Counted from the first letter of the stretch, positions 1 through 10,850 are shown. The stretch is DNA of 64,000 bases from Molanna angustata (GCA_963576475.1 OY754980.1:34463431-34527430), one strand, 5' to 3'. The notes: generated by a model not told the origin, from the letters alone. Numbers and translations: made by a program.

Positions 1-176
1 TCATGTCTATTATCTTTTAGGCATTGGTAGCCGGGAATTTTGAATGTTTTTTCATCGCGGAGCCAGGTTTCAGATAGTGCCGCTATTTGAACCTGGTTCT
101 CGGATAGCAATTTTAAAATAGAGTCTTTATTAGGTATTGCACTTCTGCAGTTCCACTGCGCAATATTTAAGGCCAT
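1..176 (-). CDS. LINE ORF2 start, endonuclease domain (partial)
   Basis: This is the amino end of ORF2 of the LINE whose ORF1 lies just upstream; it runs off the left edge of the window. The ATG is at 176, 52 nt after the ORF1 stop, the usual two-ORF layout. The 58 visible residues open with NIAQWNCRS and contain SETWL, the first two conserved blocks of the APE-type endonuclease that nicks target DNA. The catalytic core and reverse transcriptase lie outside the window. The visible part has no stop or frameshift. Confidence 0.85.
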   Translation of the reverse strand, partial: MALNIAQWNCRSAIPNKDSILKLLSENQVQIAALSETWLRDEKTFKIPGYQCLKDNRH

Positions 177-228
177 TTTGTATGAAAGATTATACAGGGA
201 ATTATTGTGCGAGTTACAAGTTTAAGGT

Positions 229-1665
229 CTAATTTGTTTCTGTGATAGAGTTTGAATCGATATCTTCTTTATTTAGGTTGTTATTGAGTATATTGACAGT
301 ATTTTGTAAGGTGTTATTAATAAGTGCATCGTTGGACGGTACTGAGATATAGTGTTCTGTGGTAAGGAGTTCATGGATCATATTGTATATGCAATTTAGA
401 ATTATTTCTTTACGACTATAATTAATGTCTTCAGGTATTATTGTATCTGGGGTAGTTTCATTTGTTAACGGGAGAGCACATCCATTTTTAGGTACTGGAT
501 GGTTTCCATTTGGTGCAATTAATAATGAGTTGATTTGTTTTTTATCCAAGTAAGGGGGGGTATTACTATGTTTTTTAAGATTATTTTTGTTTGAAGGGGT
601 GATTACCCTCCATTTTGGCGTGAAATTATTTTGTATTTCAACTTTGTTTGAATTGTTGACAGCTTTCGTTTTTTCTGAGTATGATATTTTCACGGAGGGA
701 AACATTCCAGCTGCTTCGATATACGATATACTTTGGTCAGCCATTACTTTCTTAATGTTCCTCTGTCTTGTCAATTCTGGGCAATTTATATCGATAGCCT
801 GGTGATTTCCCGAGCAATGAACACAAATAGTATTTTCTTGAGTTACATTACATGTGTTTCCAAGATGATGTAAAGTGCATTTAAAACACCTAGGTGCTGC
901 AGATTTGCAGTTAGTTTTAGTGTGTCCGTATCTTAAACATTGATGACATTGAATAGTAGGGAATATGTATGTTTCTACTGGTAGACGATTGTAAAAGAGG
1001 TAAAGGTGTGATGGGAGTTTTTGCCCTTCGATTGTGACCACAACAGTTTGAGATGGTTTCCATGTCGGGATTTCAATTTTACGGTCTCTGTAGTTAAGCC
1101 TTCGAATTTTTATTATTTTTCCGAATCCCGGAGGGACTTCCAAATTACTTAATATTTCCTCGTCACAAAGAGATGTAGGTATATCTTTTACAACTCCAAG
1201 ACGAGTTACGTGAAAGGAAGGTATAAATGGTAAGTAGTTGTTTTGTTCTAAAATTTTGTTATTAAGAAAAGTATTTGCTGCTAAATAATTTTTGAATTCG
1301 ATTGCAATTGTGCGTTTACCCAACGGCTTGATTTTTTTTATATTATCAATTTTATTTTTGTAGATAAACGAACCGAATGAGATAGCCTGTATTTGAAGAC
1401 TTTCTCCCGCTACTTTCTTTTGTACATGTACAATAAATGGGGAAAGAGAGGATTCATTATACAGTAAAGAATTCTCTTGGTGTACTGAGGGGTTTATGTT
1501 TGGTTTGAATTTTTTGGATACTGAACTATCCAATAATGTATTATCATGATCTATCGGTGTGGACTGGGCCTTACGAGTTTGTTTTGATGGCGTACATTCT
1601 AATACATTGTTATCTGTTGACTTGGCAACAACGTTACTAGGTAACATTTCGCTAGCACAGCGCAT
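229..1665 (-). CDS. Jockey-type LINE ORF1 (Gag-like nucleic-acid-binding protein)
   Basis: This ORF encodes the RNA-binding chaperone of a Jockey-group non-LTR retrotransposon. I start it at the ATG at 1665 (478 residues); the open frame reaches a GTG at 1722, where an in-frame stop lies directly upstream. A basic, RRM-like/PRE_C2HC region covers about residues 75-235. Three Cys-His knuckles follow at about 240-295: CX2CX4HX4C (CHQCLRYGHTKTNC), a shorter CX2C-H-C, and CX2CX3HX6C. The tail is Asn-rich and low complexity. ORF2 begins 52 nt downstream. The frame is intact over the full length expected for the family, which suggests a recent insertion. The family is clear from the triple knuckle; the exact clade within the Jockey group is not settled. 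Confidence 0.88.
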   Translation of the reverse strand: MRCASEMLPSNVVAKSTDNNVLECTPSKQTRKAQSTPIDHDNTLLDSSVSKKFKPNINPSVHQENSLLYNESSLSPFIVHVQKKVAGESLQIQAISFGSFIYKNKIDNIKKIKPLGKRTIAIEFKNYLAANTFLNNKILEQNNYLPFIPSFHVTRLGVVKDIPTSLCDEEILSNLEVPPGFGKIIKIRRLNYRDRKIEIPTWKPSQTVVVTIEGQKLPSHLYLFYNRLPVETYIFPTIQCHQCLRYGHTKTNCKSAAPRCFKCTLHHLGNTCNVTQENTICVHCSGNHQAIDINCPELTRQRNIKKVMADQSISYIEAAGMFPSVKISYSEKTKAVNNSNKVEIQNNFTPKWRVITPSNKNNLKKHSNTPPYLDKKQINSLLIAPNGNHPVPKNGCALPLTNETTPDTIIPEDINYSRKEIILNCIYNMIHELLTTEHYISVPSNDALINNTLQNTVNILNNNLNKEDIDSNSITETN

Positions 1666-1950
1666 GAAGCGCCGGCAAATTGTTTGCTTACCTACCTCCA
1701 CTAAGCAATTGTTTTGACACACTTACAAAAAAAAATAAAAAAAATAAAAATGGAACGAACTCACCGGTTACGTGGGGACAATATTTTAACTAAGATATGT
1801 TCACATAAGCATTTAAACAAAAATTAACACAAAATATAAGTTTTTGCACCACTTAAAACATCAAAAACACAAAAAATATGAGGAGCGAACTACAAGCGTC
1901 GTGATTCATTCAGCGGCAATTCACGTCTCCATTGAGTTATTAATAATACA

Positions 1951-2140
1951 AAATAATACTACAAATTTCGTTCTCTTACTATCGAGAGGTGAATTATAGT
2001 TAATAGATATTTCTCCCGTAACTAGAAGTGATATTTTGAAGTTATAGTTTTCATCATGATTAATTAGCTCAGTATAAAAATATTTGTTACAAAACTACGG
2101 TAAAATCGACTAATTTTACTGCTGTTAGAATATTATTATT
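1951..2140. other. AT-rich spacer
   Basis: This short AT-rich stretch between two LINE copies has no recognisable coding or structured feature. Confidence 0.5.
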
Positions 2141-2640
2141 ATTATTTAAAGCTTTTTGAGCACATGTGCAGAATGGCGGGCTTATTGCCAAATGGCAATA
2201 TCTTCCAACCAACCAAATTCATTTGGTGAAAAATATTGTATTTATGATATGTACCAATGTTTTATGACTACAACATATTATAAAAATATAATTATATATA
2301 AAATAAAAACATTAAAGAAACGGAGGGGACCGCAGAGGGTGGGGGGGGGGGGGCAAGGATAAGATAAGGAGACAAATTTAAGTGTTATGTGTAAGACAAC
2401 GATTCCTTAAATTTCTTTTAAAAGCGGGTTGTGTTAATGAAACTCGAAGTTGCGATGGGATGTGATTCCAAAGTCTCTCTGCTTGTACGGAGAAAGATAT
2501 GGTGACAAATGAAGTATTGTGTACTGGGATACTGAGCGTTCTTTCAGTATTAACTGGAGCATTGGAGTTGTTTAATGCCTGGTATAGAAGTGTGAGGGAA
2601 TATAGGTTCCTACGCTGCCAGATTGGCAACCACCTTAAAT
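2141..2640 (-). mobile_element. 5'-truncated LINE 3' end with hairpin tail
   Basis: A minus-strand LINE end: an ORF2 C-terminal fragment (2378-2629), a 3' UTR with a run of more than ten C, a tail hairpin and a terminal (AAT)n run near 2141-2152. The hairpin pairs 2184-2189 with 2194-2199 around a 4-nt loop. The same hairpin and flanking words occur at the 3' ends of the SINEs at 3.6, 41.0 and 47.97 kb. Confidence 0.75.
2378..2629 (-). pseudogene. LINE ORF2 C-terminal fragment
   Basis: An 83-codon open stretch carries the closing motif of many LINE ORF2 proteins: SVQAERLWNHIPSQLR followed by FKRNLRNRCL. This is the region after the reverse transcriptase thumb in CR1/L2-like and Jockey-like elements. 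Nothing of the palm or endonuclease remains, so the copy is a typical 5'-truncated insertion. It has no function on its own. Confidence 0.75.
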
Positions 2641-3380
2641 ATTTATAATACCTACTGTCTTATTGGTTAGGTTGGTTAATCTAGGTATCCAAAATCCTCT
2701 CAGTTACCATTCAATCAGTATTTTGCTCAGTAAACAATTCATATTTAGATCGGCAGGTATATATTCACCAACTTCTGAGATTTAACGAAATCTGACCAAC
2801 AGCATGTTTTTAGAATTGATTGAAAACATAATTTTTGGATAACGTAGAGCTTTGGATCGATTCTTGGTATCAATAGTACATACATATTCTTTGTAGGTAT
2901 AGAACCAGACATTTAACCAGATGGAAACACCATATAAATATGTTAACAAAGAATATTAGAAAGCTTATTTACAATTTTAAAGAACTAAGAGTTATTTTAC
3001 TTTAGTGCAATCATTACTGCTTTCTAATATTGTATGCTGGGGATCCTGTCTTAAATCTAAGATAAAAATCTTGTTCAAAAATTAATTCTTAATATTACAT
3101 ATGTACAAAAGAAAATCGTTATCCATCCATATAAAATAAGCGAAATAAGATGTTCTTTCATGATAGAATCATTCAATAATGAATAGTCAAATAGATGTAA
3201 CAAATTCTAGATTTACCTTGCAGGTAGAGAATAAACTAGTTAGGGAAATTAGCTATAGTACTAGGAAATAGACGTTAGATTATAATAGGTAGTTTAGCTA
3301 GCTAGTTTAGGAGGTTATGGATCCACAGAAAAATAGTTTAGGACGATATTTTGTATAGTTAGTGTGAAAACCATCACACT
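2641..3380. other. AT-rich intergenic sequence
   Basis: I see no coding signature, tandem repeat or inverted repeat here beyond simple AT-rich sequence. Confidence 0.4.
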
Positions 3381-3458
3381 AGGTAATGAAGAGTATCGTA
3401 GTGACTAGGTAGTGAAGAGTATCGTAGTGACTAGGTAGTGAAGAGTATCGCGTTGGCA
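3381..3458. repeat. 26-bp tandem repeat, about 2.7 copies
   Basis: Units begin at 3381, 3407 and 3433 and read AGGTAGTGAAGAGTATCG plus GTAGTGACT; the first differs by one base. The array is followed by the motif GTTGGCAAAAACCCACTCG, variants of which occur at 32.47, 41.95 and 42.67 kb. Confidence 0.85.
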
Positions 3459-3558
3459 AAAACCCACTCGTTTTATAAATGAGTTTTTAGACTGACAATT
3501 TTTAGTGAAATTCTACGATGCAAATTTGTTTTGTTTCACTGATATTTTCTTTTTATGA

Positions 3559-3763
3559 TAATAATAATAATAAACACTTCCTTACAACCTGCGCAAGTGG
3601 CGAGTATATTGCCATATGGCAATTCCTTCCAACTAACCAGTGTTTCCAGCCCAGAGAAGAAAGAATTGCGTGAGAAATGAATTTAAATAAATTTCTTCTC
3701 TGCTGGGGATCGAACCCAGGACTCCCGCACAGAAGCCAGACCAACTGTATCTCGGCGGTCGGC
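3559..3763 (-). mobile_element. tRNA-derived SINE (family alpha), full length
   Basis: Read on the minus strand, the element starts with a tRNA-like head holding an A box (GATACAGTTGG) and a B box (GGGTTCGATCCC). A short body follows, then the hairpin tail (stem 3608-3613 with 3618-3623) and (ATT)n. The head would be the RNA polymerase III promoter. The tail matches the LINE end at 2.14-2.64 kb. Related copies are at 40971-41346 and 47926-48085. Confidence 0.85.
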
Positions 3764-4360
3764 ACAGTTGGTATGTACCCACTTATTTATTTATTTTTAT
3801 TTATTTAAGTACATATATGGCCTCTAGGCCATTATAAAATAAAAGTTAAAAATAAAACATAAAACTCGTATTAAACAACAATTAAAAAGAAAAACAACAG
3901 AATAATTAATTAATACACAATATTCATAACATTATTCCGCATCGACCTGACACTAGTTAGTGTAATCTATGCCTGACACTACTACAAGTACCTACAGAGT
4001 TGATGTCCCGCTCACACAGCACTACAGACACAGTGCGAGAAAGAGACACCAACTTCCACAATACCGCCGTAACAATTCTTTTAAGTTGCCAGGTCGATAT
4101 CAAAATAAAACATTTTTTCCTTTTACAAATTTAAAATAATAAAATAATCATTATATAAATTCACAATCACAACAAATAGTAAACACTAAACAATTCAATT
4201 AGCAATTTATATCAAAATAAAAAGTAAAAAAACAAAATATAATATACACTAATTTATAAACGAAATTAATAGCAATAAATAATTGAATTAAACGACATTT
4301 AAATAACAGAATGAATAGTAATTTACAATTAAATCAAAATAAGACAAAATTCCAACCATA
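3764..4360. other. AT-rich stretch with (TTTA)n and a degenerate minisatellite unit
   Basis: A (TTTA)n run near 3782-3808 followed by TACATATATGGCCTC looks like a LINE 3' terminus on the minus strand, but no coding part is present. A degenerate version of the 42-bp unit of the following array lies near 4104-4147 and may mark where the array started. Confidence 0.45.
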
Positions 4361-4364
4361 TAAA

Positions 4365-5262
4365 ACATTTTTTTTTTACAAATTTAAAATAATAGTAATA
4401 GAATAAAAACATTTTTTTTACAAATTTAAAATAATAGTAATAGAATAAAAACATTTTTTTTACAAATTTAAAATAATAGTAATAGAATAAAAACATTTTT
4501 TTTACAAATTTAAAATAATAGTAATAGAATAAAAACATTTTTTTTACAAATTTAAAATAATAGTAATAGAATAAAAACATTTTTTTTACAAATTTAAAAT
4601 AATAGTAATAGAATAAAAACATTTTTTTTACAAATTTAAAATAATAGTAATAGAATAAAAACATTTTTTTTACAAATTTAAAATAATAGTAATAGAATAA
4701 AAACATTTTTTTTACAAATTTAAAATAATAGTAATAGAATAAAAACATTTTTTTTACAAATTTAAAATAATAGTAATAGAATAAAAACATTTTTTTTACA
4801 AATTTAAAATAATAGTAATAGTATAAAAACATTGTTTTTACAAATTTAAAATAATAGTAATAGAATAAAAACATTTTTTTTACAAATTTAAAATAATAGT
4901 AATAGAATAAAAACATTTTTTTTACAAATTTAAAATAATAGTAATAGAATAAAAACATTTTTTTTACAAATTTAAAATAATAGTAATAGTATAAAAACAT
5001 TGTTTTTACAAATTTAAAATAATAGTAATAGAATAAAAACATTTTTTTTACAAATTTAAAATAATAGTAATAGAATAAAAACATTTTTTTTACAAATTTA
5101 AAATAATAGTAATAGTATAAAAACATTGTTTTTACAAATTTAAAATAATAGTAATAGAATAAAAACATTTTTTTTACAAATTTAAAATAATAGTAATAGA
5201 ATAAAAACATTGTTTTTACAAATTTAAAATAATAGTAATAGAATAAAAACATGTTACCAATC
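4365..5262. repeat. 42-bp minisatellite, about 21 copies
   Basis: The unit is AAAAACATTTTTTTTAC followed by AAATTTAAAATAATAG and TAATAGAAT. Units are nearly identical; a variant with a G in the T run recurs near 4819, 4987, 5113 and 5199, so adjacent variant units are four, three and two units apart. Because 42 is a multiple of three and no frame stop occurs in one register, the minus strand stays open for 311 codons. That open frame encodes a 14-residue repeat and is an artefact of the periodicity, not a gene. Confidence 0.95.
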
Positions 5263-5919
5263 AAATAAAAACATTTTTTTTACAAATTTATAACAATAAT
5301 AGAATAAAAATACTATACCAATAAAATATATATTTACATATTTTCTTTATTCTTTTTTGTATTCTTTCTATAACACATGTATATTTAATTCTTATATATT
5401 TCGTATACTAATGTATGTTAATATGTGCATTAGTATTTGGTATGCTGACTAAATAATAAAAAATATGTTAGTACTTCAAGGTACATACACGCGACAAAAA
5501 AATAACAAAATAACATTTCAAAAATGATGTATGTATATAAAAAAATATTAGGTAGAATATCTCTCTGCTGACCTCAGTAAAGTAACATTATGGTTTATTA
5601 TGTAGGTACCAACTTATATGAAACGTGAGATAAATGAAAAAAATACTTGGTTATTTTACTTGGTTTTTTTAATTCGATGTTTAACCCTTCATTGGTCGCA
5701 TACCATAGGGAATACTATAAAAATCCGATAAGATAATAATAAAATAATACTTTTTAATTCACTTCAAACCGCATCAAAATAATGACCAAATTAGTTTTTT
5801 CAAAAGAGGGAAGTTAACAAGAAGAATATATGAAGTGAGATTTATTTATGAACAACTCTATTTGCACCTGTTTTAAATACAATAATGTTCATTTCATCAG
5901 ACTAATAAGATAATTATAA
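5263..5919. other. AT-rich intergenic sequence
   Basis: One decayed minisatellite unit (5263-5320) is followed by ordinary AT-rich DNA with no recognisable feature. Confidence 0.4.
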
Positions 5920-5923
5920 TTAA

Positions 5924-6610
5924 GAGGGTGACTGCTGCCAACGTAGCTATTTTTTCAATTCGAATTTGCATCATTACTACAAAACGAATCTTTCTGAAAA
6001 AAAAATAACCTAGGTATTTTGGATATTAATAAAGAAAAATACACATTATCTTTTTAATTATGTTCTGTATATATTCTTGTAGAAAAATAATAAGTATACC
6101 CCGATTTTTTACATTTTTCATAAATTTCTTAAAAACTATAAAGGTATAGAGCAAAATATTTTTTTTATAAATTAAAGAAGAACAAAATATCTGGAAAAAT
6201 ATGATTTGTCGTTTCAAATGCATCAGGTTAAGTAAATAAACAAAAAAAAAAACTTTTATTTCGCAAAGGCGCTGAATGGAAATTAAATGTTTTTTAGGTT
6301 TATTTACTAAATCTGAAGCATTAATGCAACGTCACATCGTATTTTTCTAGATATTTTTGTCTTCTATAATTTAAAAAATATATTTACATAACTACGCCTT
6401 AGAGTTTATTAGAAATATAAGATAAACGTTGAAAATCGCGGTATGCCATTATTTTTCTACAAGAATTTATACAGAACATTACCAAAAAGTTAAGGTATCT
6501 TTTTCTTCATTAATACCCAAACCATCTATTTTTTTTTTCAAAACGATTTGATTAAAAATAATGATGGTATTTCAAATTGAAAAATAGGTACGTTGGCAGC
6601 AGTCCCTCTC
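5924..6610. mobile_element. Palindromic MITE with TTAA target duplication (copy A)
   Basis: The 687-bp element is flanked by TTAA at 5920-5923 and 6611-6614. Its ends are inverted repeats: GAGGGTGACTGCTGCC with an ACGTA continuation on the left and the complement on the right. The inversion runs inward through much of the element, with paired blocks such as TTTTTCTACAAGAA-like words on both sides. TTAA targeting points to piggyBac or Kolobok transposases; the G-rich terminus does not settle which. A shorter copy lies at 50212-50654. No transposase is encoded. Confidence 0.88.
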
Positions 6611-6689
6611 TTAAGGATGAATATTTTATAAAATAAAATTTTGATGGTGGATTCTAAATGGAATTCAAATATTTCAAGACAGCATTCGT

Positions 6690-6860
6690 GTCTAACTAAG
6701 AAAGATATCTGACTCCTGAGGCCCGGGCTAGATTCCCGATGCAGACACAGTTTAAAATTGTGTTCTCAGACTAGATCTGTGAGACTGTCAACATCACAGG
6801 TCTTCAGAATTTGGCAACTTGGGTGCGTGTTAAATTGATATTTGATATAATTATGTACAG
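6690..6860 (+). mobile_element. SINE (family beta), diverged copy
   Basis: A decayed tRNA-like head with a B-box remnant (CTAGATTCCCG) leads into the body motif ATCTGTGAGAC and CTTCAGAATTTGGCAACTTG, then GGGTGCGTGTTAAATT. The body aligns with the split SINE at 9.1/23.4 kb and with 52.6 kb. Confidence 0.75.
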
Positions 6861-7849
6861 TACATAGTAACTTCCCCATAATGCTCGAGACAAAATCAAT
6901 ATACCTGTAATATTCAATTAAAAATATTATTTGTATTTTGGAATAATATACCTATATTTCTTTAATATTTTGAAAAATTTACTATTTTTTTTTTCATTTT
7001 CGTGAAGATCTATTAAAAATGCGCATTGCGAGAAACCGGTCGTATTCTTAAATAAAAAATAGTGGAATCATTTTAAAAAATTAAAATGGATTTCCATTAA
7101 GAAATTTCGGTCGAAAAATTTAATGTAAACTAGAATAATTTTTCATTTGAGATAAATTATAAATATAATGAATTATTCCTAAATATAAAACCTGTTATTT
7201 CAAAAAATAAAATAGGAATATAAACATAAGAACCTACAATTATTTTTTTTCATTCGAATTTAATCAAGAAATTTTTAGTATTGAACTACTAATTCAACCA
7301 AAATTGACAAAAATAATCGTTACTCCCACTAGGCACGTGCTGTGTGGAGGGTTAACGCGGTGCGACCTGCACCGTCAAATACCAGGACCGGCAGCAGGTC
7401 TGATTACGACTGGCCATAACCTGAGAGGGGCTCACAGCGAGAGTTTGATGACTGCGCGCCCCTTTATGCCCCTTTTATCCCTTTACACCCCTTCATCTCT
7501 CCGTTAGGATGTTTTACAGCCGCCACCCAACACCTCATTTTTCATAACTATGACCTCAAATCCCCTCACTGATTAGAATAAATAACTCACATTGCATGAT
7601 ATACTTTCTATCTACAATTACTAGGTACATATGTATATGCCTACATACTACATATGTACCTTCTCTCAATTCATTTGTTACTAACACAAAATATACAACT
7701 GTGTCAGAGAAACATATTTGAGCATTTAAACCAAATCTATTTTTTTCTTATTAAGTTAACATGGCATTCCACCCTATTATTAGGATAACATCTGCCAGTT
7801 AGAAATTGTTTTGAAGGCTGGGATTATTCCATTACGGCAAAGAAATTTT
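6861..7849. other. AT-rich stretch with a GC-rich patch
   Basis: Most of this is featureless AT-rich DNA. A GC-rich patch at about 7320-7510 is open for 67 codons on the plus strand, but its translation matches nothing I recognise and lacks codon-level signs of selection that I could judge by eye. Confidence 0.4.
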
Positions 7850-8065
7850 GTGAAATATGGTAATATATAGGGACCACGTAGCCAGCCAGGATGGACAGTG
7901 ATCGGCTTGCAAATATAGCAGCAAATGAAATTCCTTCTGGCCGCCGCCTGCCCGGTAGACCACCCAAGAGATGGAAGGATAGCTGGACTTCGTCATCCCA
8001 GGAGGCATAGTTTCTGAAGAACAGACCAACTAGGTCTACTAAACGAAGAAGAAGAAGAAGAAGGT
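7850..8065 (+). mobile_element. LINE 3' end remnant (RTE-like)
   Basis: On the plus strand the short peptide RLPGRPPKRWKDSW is the basic motif that closes ORF2 of many RTE-like and related LINEs. It is followed by stops and by a (GAA)n run at 8042-8062 that could be the 3' tail. Only the last few tens of codons survive. Confidence 0.55.
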
Positions 8066-9107
8066 AATATATGTAGGGAATTCAATGACAGAAGATGTGA
8101 CAGTGGAAGTACAATTCCGTGTCGGTTCCTAGAAGATTAAATGTCTAAATTATTGAAAAATAAAATAATTTTATTTATATTTATACAAAAAATATAAATA
8201 TCGCGGTATAAAAGGTTAATTCTTATGAATTTATTTATCAAAATTCTCTTCGTGTGGCTTATGTATTGTATGTACCTACATATATACATATATTTTGTTT
8301 TCCGTATTATAAATTTCCTGTAACAGTCCTAGTGTAAAAAAAACAACGCTATAAGTTAACTGTTGGTATTACATATAATGCAAATATTATGACTCGGTAA
8401 TAATACCAATCTTTTATTATCGGATCATCTAAGATAATATACGACCCGATACGATATTGCGGGGGTGGGGTGAAACAACCTGACTTGTTAGTCATTTTTA
8501 TCGTTTTCGTGTTCAGTCACGAAAACCTAGACTACGAATTTACCAGGAATAAAATTAAACTACCTACTGTGATCATTCCGATGTCGGGGAACATTATAAC
8601 AAATATAACGAGGTTGTTCGGAGAGTCATTTCGTTTTTATAAGCCCACAGATCTCTGAATAAAACAGAGAATAATTGGAAGAGATAGCTGTGCCTCAAGT
8701 ACGAAAACTGATGTGGCTTTTATTTTTAAATATTACAATCAATTGTTGATTAAATTAATACTTGAGGAAAAAATAAACTTCTTTGCCAAACAACTGTTTT
8801 CAAAATTTAAATAAAATGAAATTTACTCTACAGATAATCAAAGAAAACATACTTAATGCAGTCACAATGCAGTCTTTATATCTTTTTTTTTATTAAGTCA
8901 ACATCACATTTTAGTGTTTCTATAAAGAGGAATTGATTGCCTCCAGATGCCCGCAGTGCTCGAAGTATGAGCACTTTCTCAGAAGGGCTCAAAACAGCTT
9001 AGAGCGAAGAGCAACATAAGATCGAAATATAAGCGCCCTTGGAATGATCCTGAATTATTAAACAGCACAATATAAATTATTATTTACATATTTATTTAAT
9101 ATTTCTT
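8066..9107. other. AT-rich intergenic sequence
   Basis: No coding motif, tandem repeat or terminal repeat was recognised in this stretch. Confidence 0.4.
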
Positions 9108-9196
9108 CTCGGCCAACTAACAGGTACCTACTATGTCAAATATTAATTTAACACGCACCCAATAACAAGTTGCCACATTCTGGAGACTTAAGACAT
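9108..9196 (-). mobile_element. SINE (family beta), 3' part, split by the Gypsy insertion
   Basis: This is the 3' portion of the SINE whose 5' head lies at 23356-23480. Rejoining the two flanks across the LTR element and dropping one ACAT gives continuity with the paralogous SINE body at 52640-52690, including CCAGAATGTG and TAGTAGGTACCTGTTA. This fixes the insertion site exactly. Confidence 0.88.
9193..9196. repeat. Target-site duplication ACAT (left)
   Basis: The four bases before the 5' LTR match the four after the 3' LTR (23356-23359), as expected for Ty3/Gypsy integration. Confidence 0.8.
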
Positions 9197-9857
9197 TGTG
9201 GCGCAACCGCTGATTGCGCCGCGTAGCTGAGTTACACCGGCAGGCGCCATCTTGCCCTGCGCCGTATTCCCAGCCCGTCTCCTATTTAAGGGGAAGCACA
9301 GCGCGCCCAGACCATTCCGTCATCCAGATCTCGAGGCTAGGCATCACGCTGCCCGACCTCTCGTCGTCGTTCAAATCGTCCGCGTTCCAAATATACATTT
9401 ATAATCATTAAATAATAATTCAACATTTTCTGTACCAAGTAATATTAATAAGCACCAATCGTAAGCATCAACTTGATCAATAAAAGAGTAAGTTCAATTT
9501 CCTGTTACATCTTTCAATCTGTCAACCATTTCTACCTGAGTAATATTTGATAATAATATTTAATCTATTGTATACGGTATCGCAGTTGCTTGGTCGATCA
9601 ATCTGTGGCTCAGCTGTCGGGACTCTCCGAACAGACGGCCTCCAGGTTCGAACCAAGCGGTTGAGATATCATTTGGGTTGTATGTAGCTGAAGGCGGACA
9701 AACAGGTAATACCTACACGTCCAACTGACCGACCTTACCACCTCAATTACAGGCGTGTATACCAGCTCACGCTGGTATGCAATCGCTTCCAACCAAGTGA
9801 CCACTCTGGCACTTTAGTAAGCTCTACATACTACAAATACCTTTTTCTAACTCCAAA
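9197..9857 (+). repeat. 5' LTR
   Basis: The LTR starts TGTGGCGCAACC and ends in CCAAA. It holds a TATA-like TATTTAAG (9283-9290) and an AATAAA polyadenylation signal (9479-9484), so R begins near 9313. It also contains a tRNA-like A box (9606-9616, TGGCTCAGCTG) and B box (9645-9654, GGTTCGAACC). The 65-codon and 64-codon open frames in both LTRs are not genes. Confidence 0.93.
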
Positions 9858-9859
9858 AC

Positions 9860-9877
9860 TGGTGACAACCGAACGTG
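9860..9877 (+). promoter_or_regulatory. Primer-binding site
   Basis: TGGTGACAACCGAACGTG lies two bases after the LTR. It resembles a tRNA-Trp primer site but carries extra A residues, so pairing would be imperfect. Confidence 0.6.
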
Positions 9878-10850
9878 TCTCTGAACACACACATACCTTC
9901 AGAAACTGGTAAGATTCCGAAATCGTTAAAAACTCAGGTACTTTTATTTTGTGCTTATATTTTTATATATGTTATATTGTGGTAATTGACTGGTAGCCAT
10001 TGCGCGACAACCAAGTATTGTGTAAAGTAAAATGAGTAGCTATATTTAACAGAACGATTATATGTGTTCAATAATATAATACTTAATATTTGTATAACAC
10101 GACAGAAATAAAAAGATTTAATGGGAAATAGGTATTAAGCATCGAGGTCTGGATGAAGCGAATCTGAACGGGTAACTTTTAAAATTTTTTAAAAAATCGT
10201 TGTATAACTTAAACCCGCAAATTACGCAAGCCCCGTTCATTCGCGTTATTAAAAAAAGCGTAATTTAAATATAAAAAATCGACGCAATATAAAAAAACAT
10301 TCATATAAGTAGAACTAAGTACTAACTAACGCATATAAATATATATGCAAAATTATTCAATGATAATATATTATTTTTTTAAGTATTAAAAACGCTCATA
10401 CGCAAATTCCACCTAACTCAAAATATTTAAAACTGTTTTTTAATATGTATGTAATTATTTAATATGTACTTTATATTTTTTTTTCATGACTGACGAGACG
10501 CAAAAATAATACAGAGGAAACAAATTTAAAAAGAAGCTATCTAAAAAAAACCAAAAGTACCAGAAAATAAATAAATAAATACAAAGGACGAAGGTATAAA
10601 AATATAAAGCAAAAAGCCAGAGAAACGAAACGCCAAATAGAGGTATAAAAATTATAATATTACTAAAGTCATTCTAAAAGCCTAAAGTCATTATAAATAT
10701 TTTATTTTGTTCATAATTGATAAAACGCAGAGAAAAAAATAAAATTTAAAAATAAATTTCAAAAAATATTTATTTTTGCTAAATATCGTAATACGTAAAA
10801 ATAAAAAATTATCAATAAAAAATAAATATTACATTCCTAAATAAAAATTA
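9878..10850 (+). other. Gypsy leader, left part
   Basis: The untranslated leader between primer site and gag is extremely A-rich on the plus strand and has no long open frame. It continues at 17319-18188 beyond the inserted LINE. Confidence 0.75.

Larger units (their letters stand above)
1..1950 (-). mobile_element. Jockey-type LINE, 5' half
   Basis: The element comprises the 5' UTR (about 1666-1950), ORF1 and the start of ORF2 on the minus strand. Its 3' half is off the left edge. The 5' boundary is estimated from the end of a less AT-rich stretch near 1870-1950, where an internal promoter would be expected. No target duplication can be checked because the other end is not in the window. 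Confidence 0.75.

Noticed and set aside
4329..5264. A 311-codon minus-strand open frame of 14-residue repeats
   Set aside because: It is produced by a 42-bp minisatellite whose period is a multiple of three. It has no non-repetitive part or gene context.
7304..7507. A 67-codon open frame in a GC-rich patch
   Set aside because: The composition is notable, but no domain or conserved relative could be recognised, so it is reported only as a patch.
9214..9411. A 65-codon open frame, identical at 22713-22910
   Set aside because: It lies in the LTR promoter region and is duplicated only because the LTR is. There is no sign of coding function.
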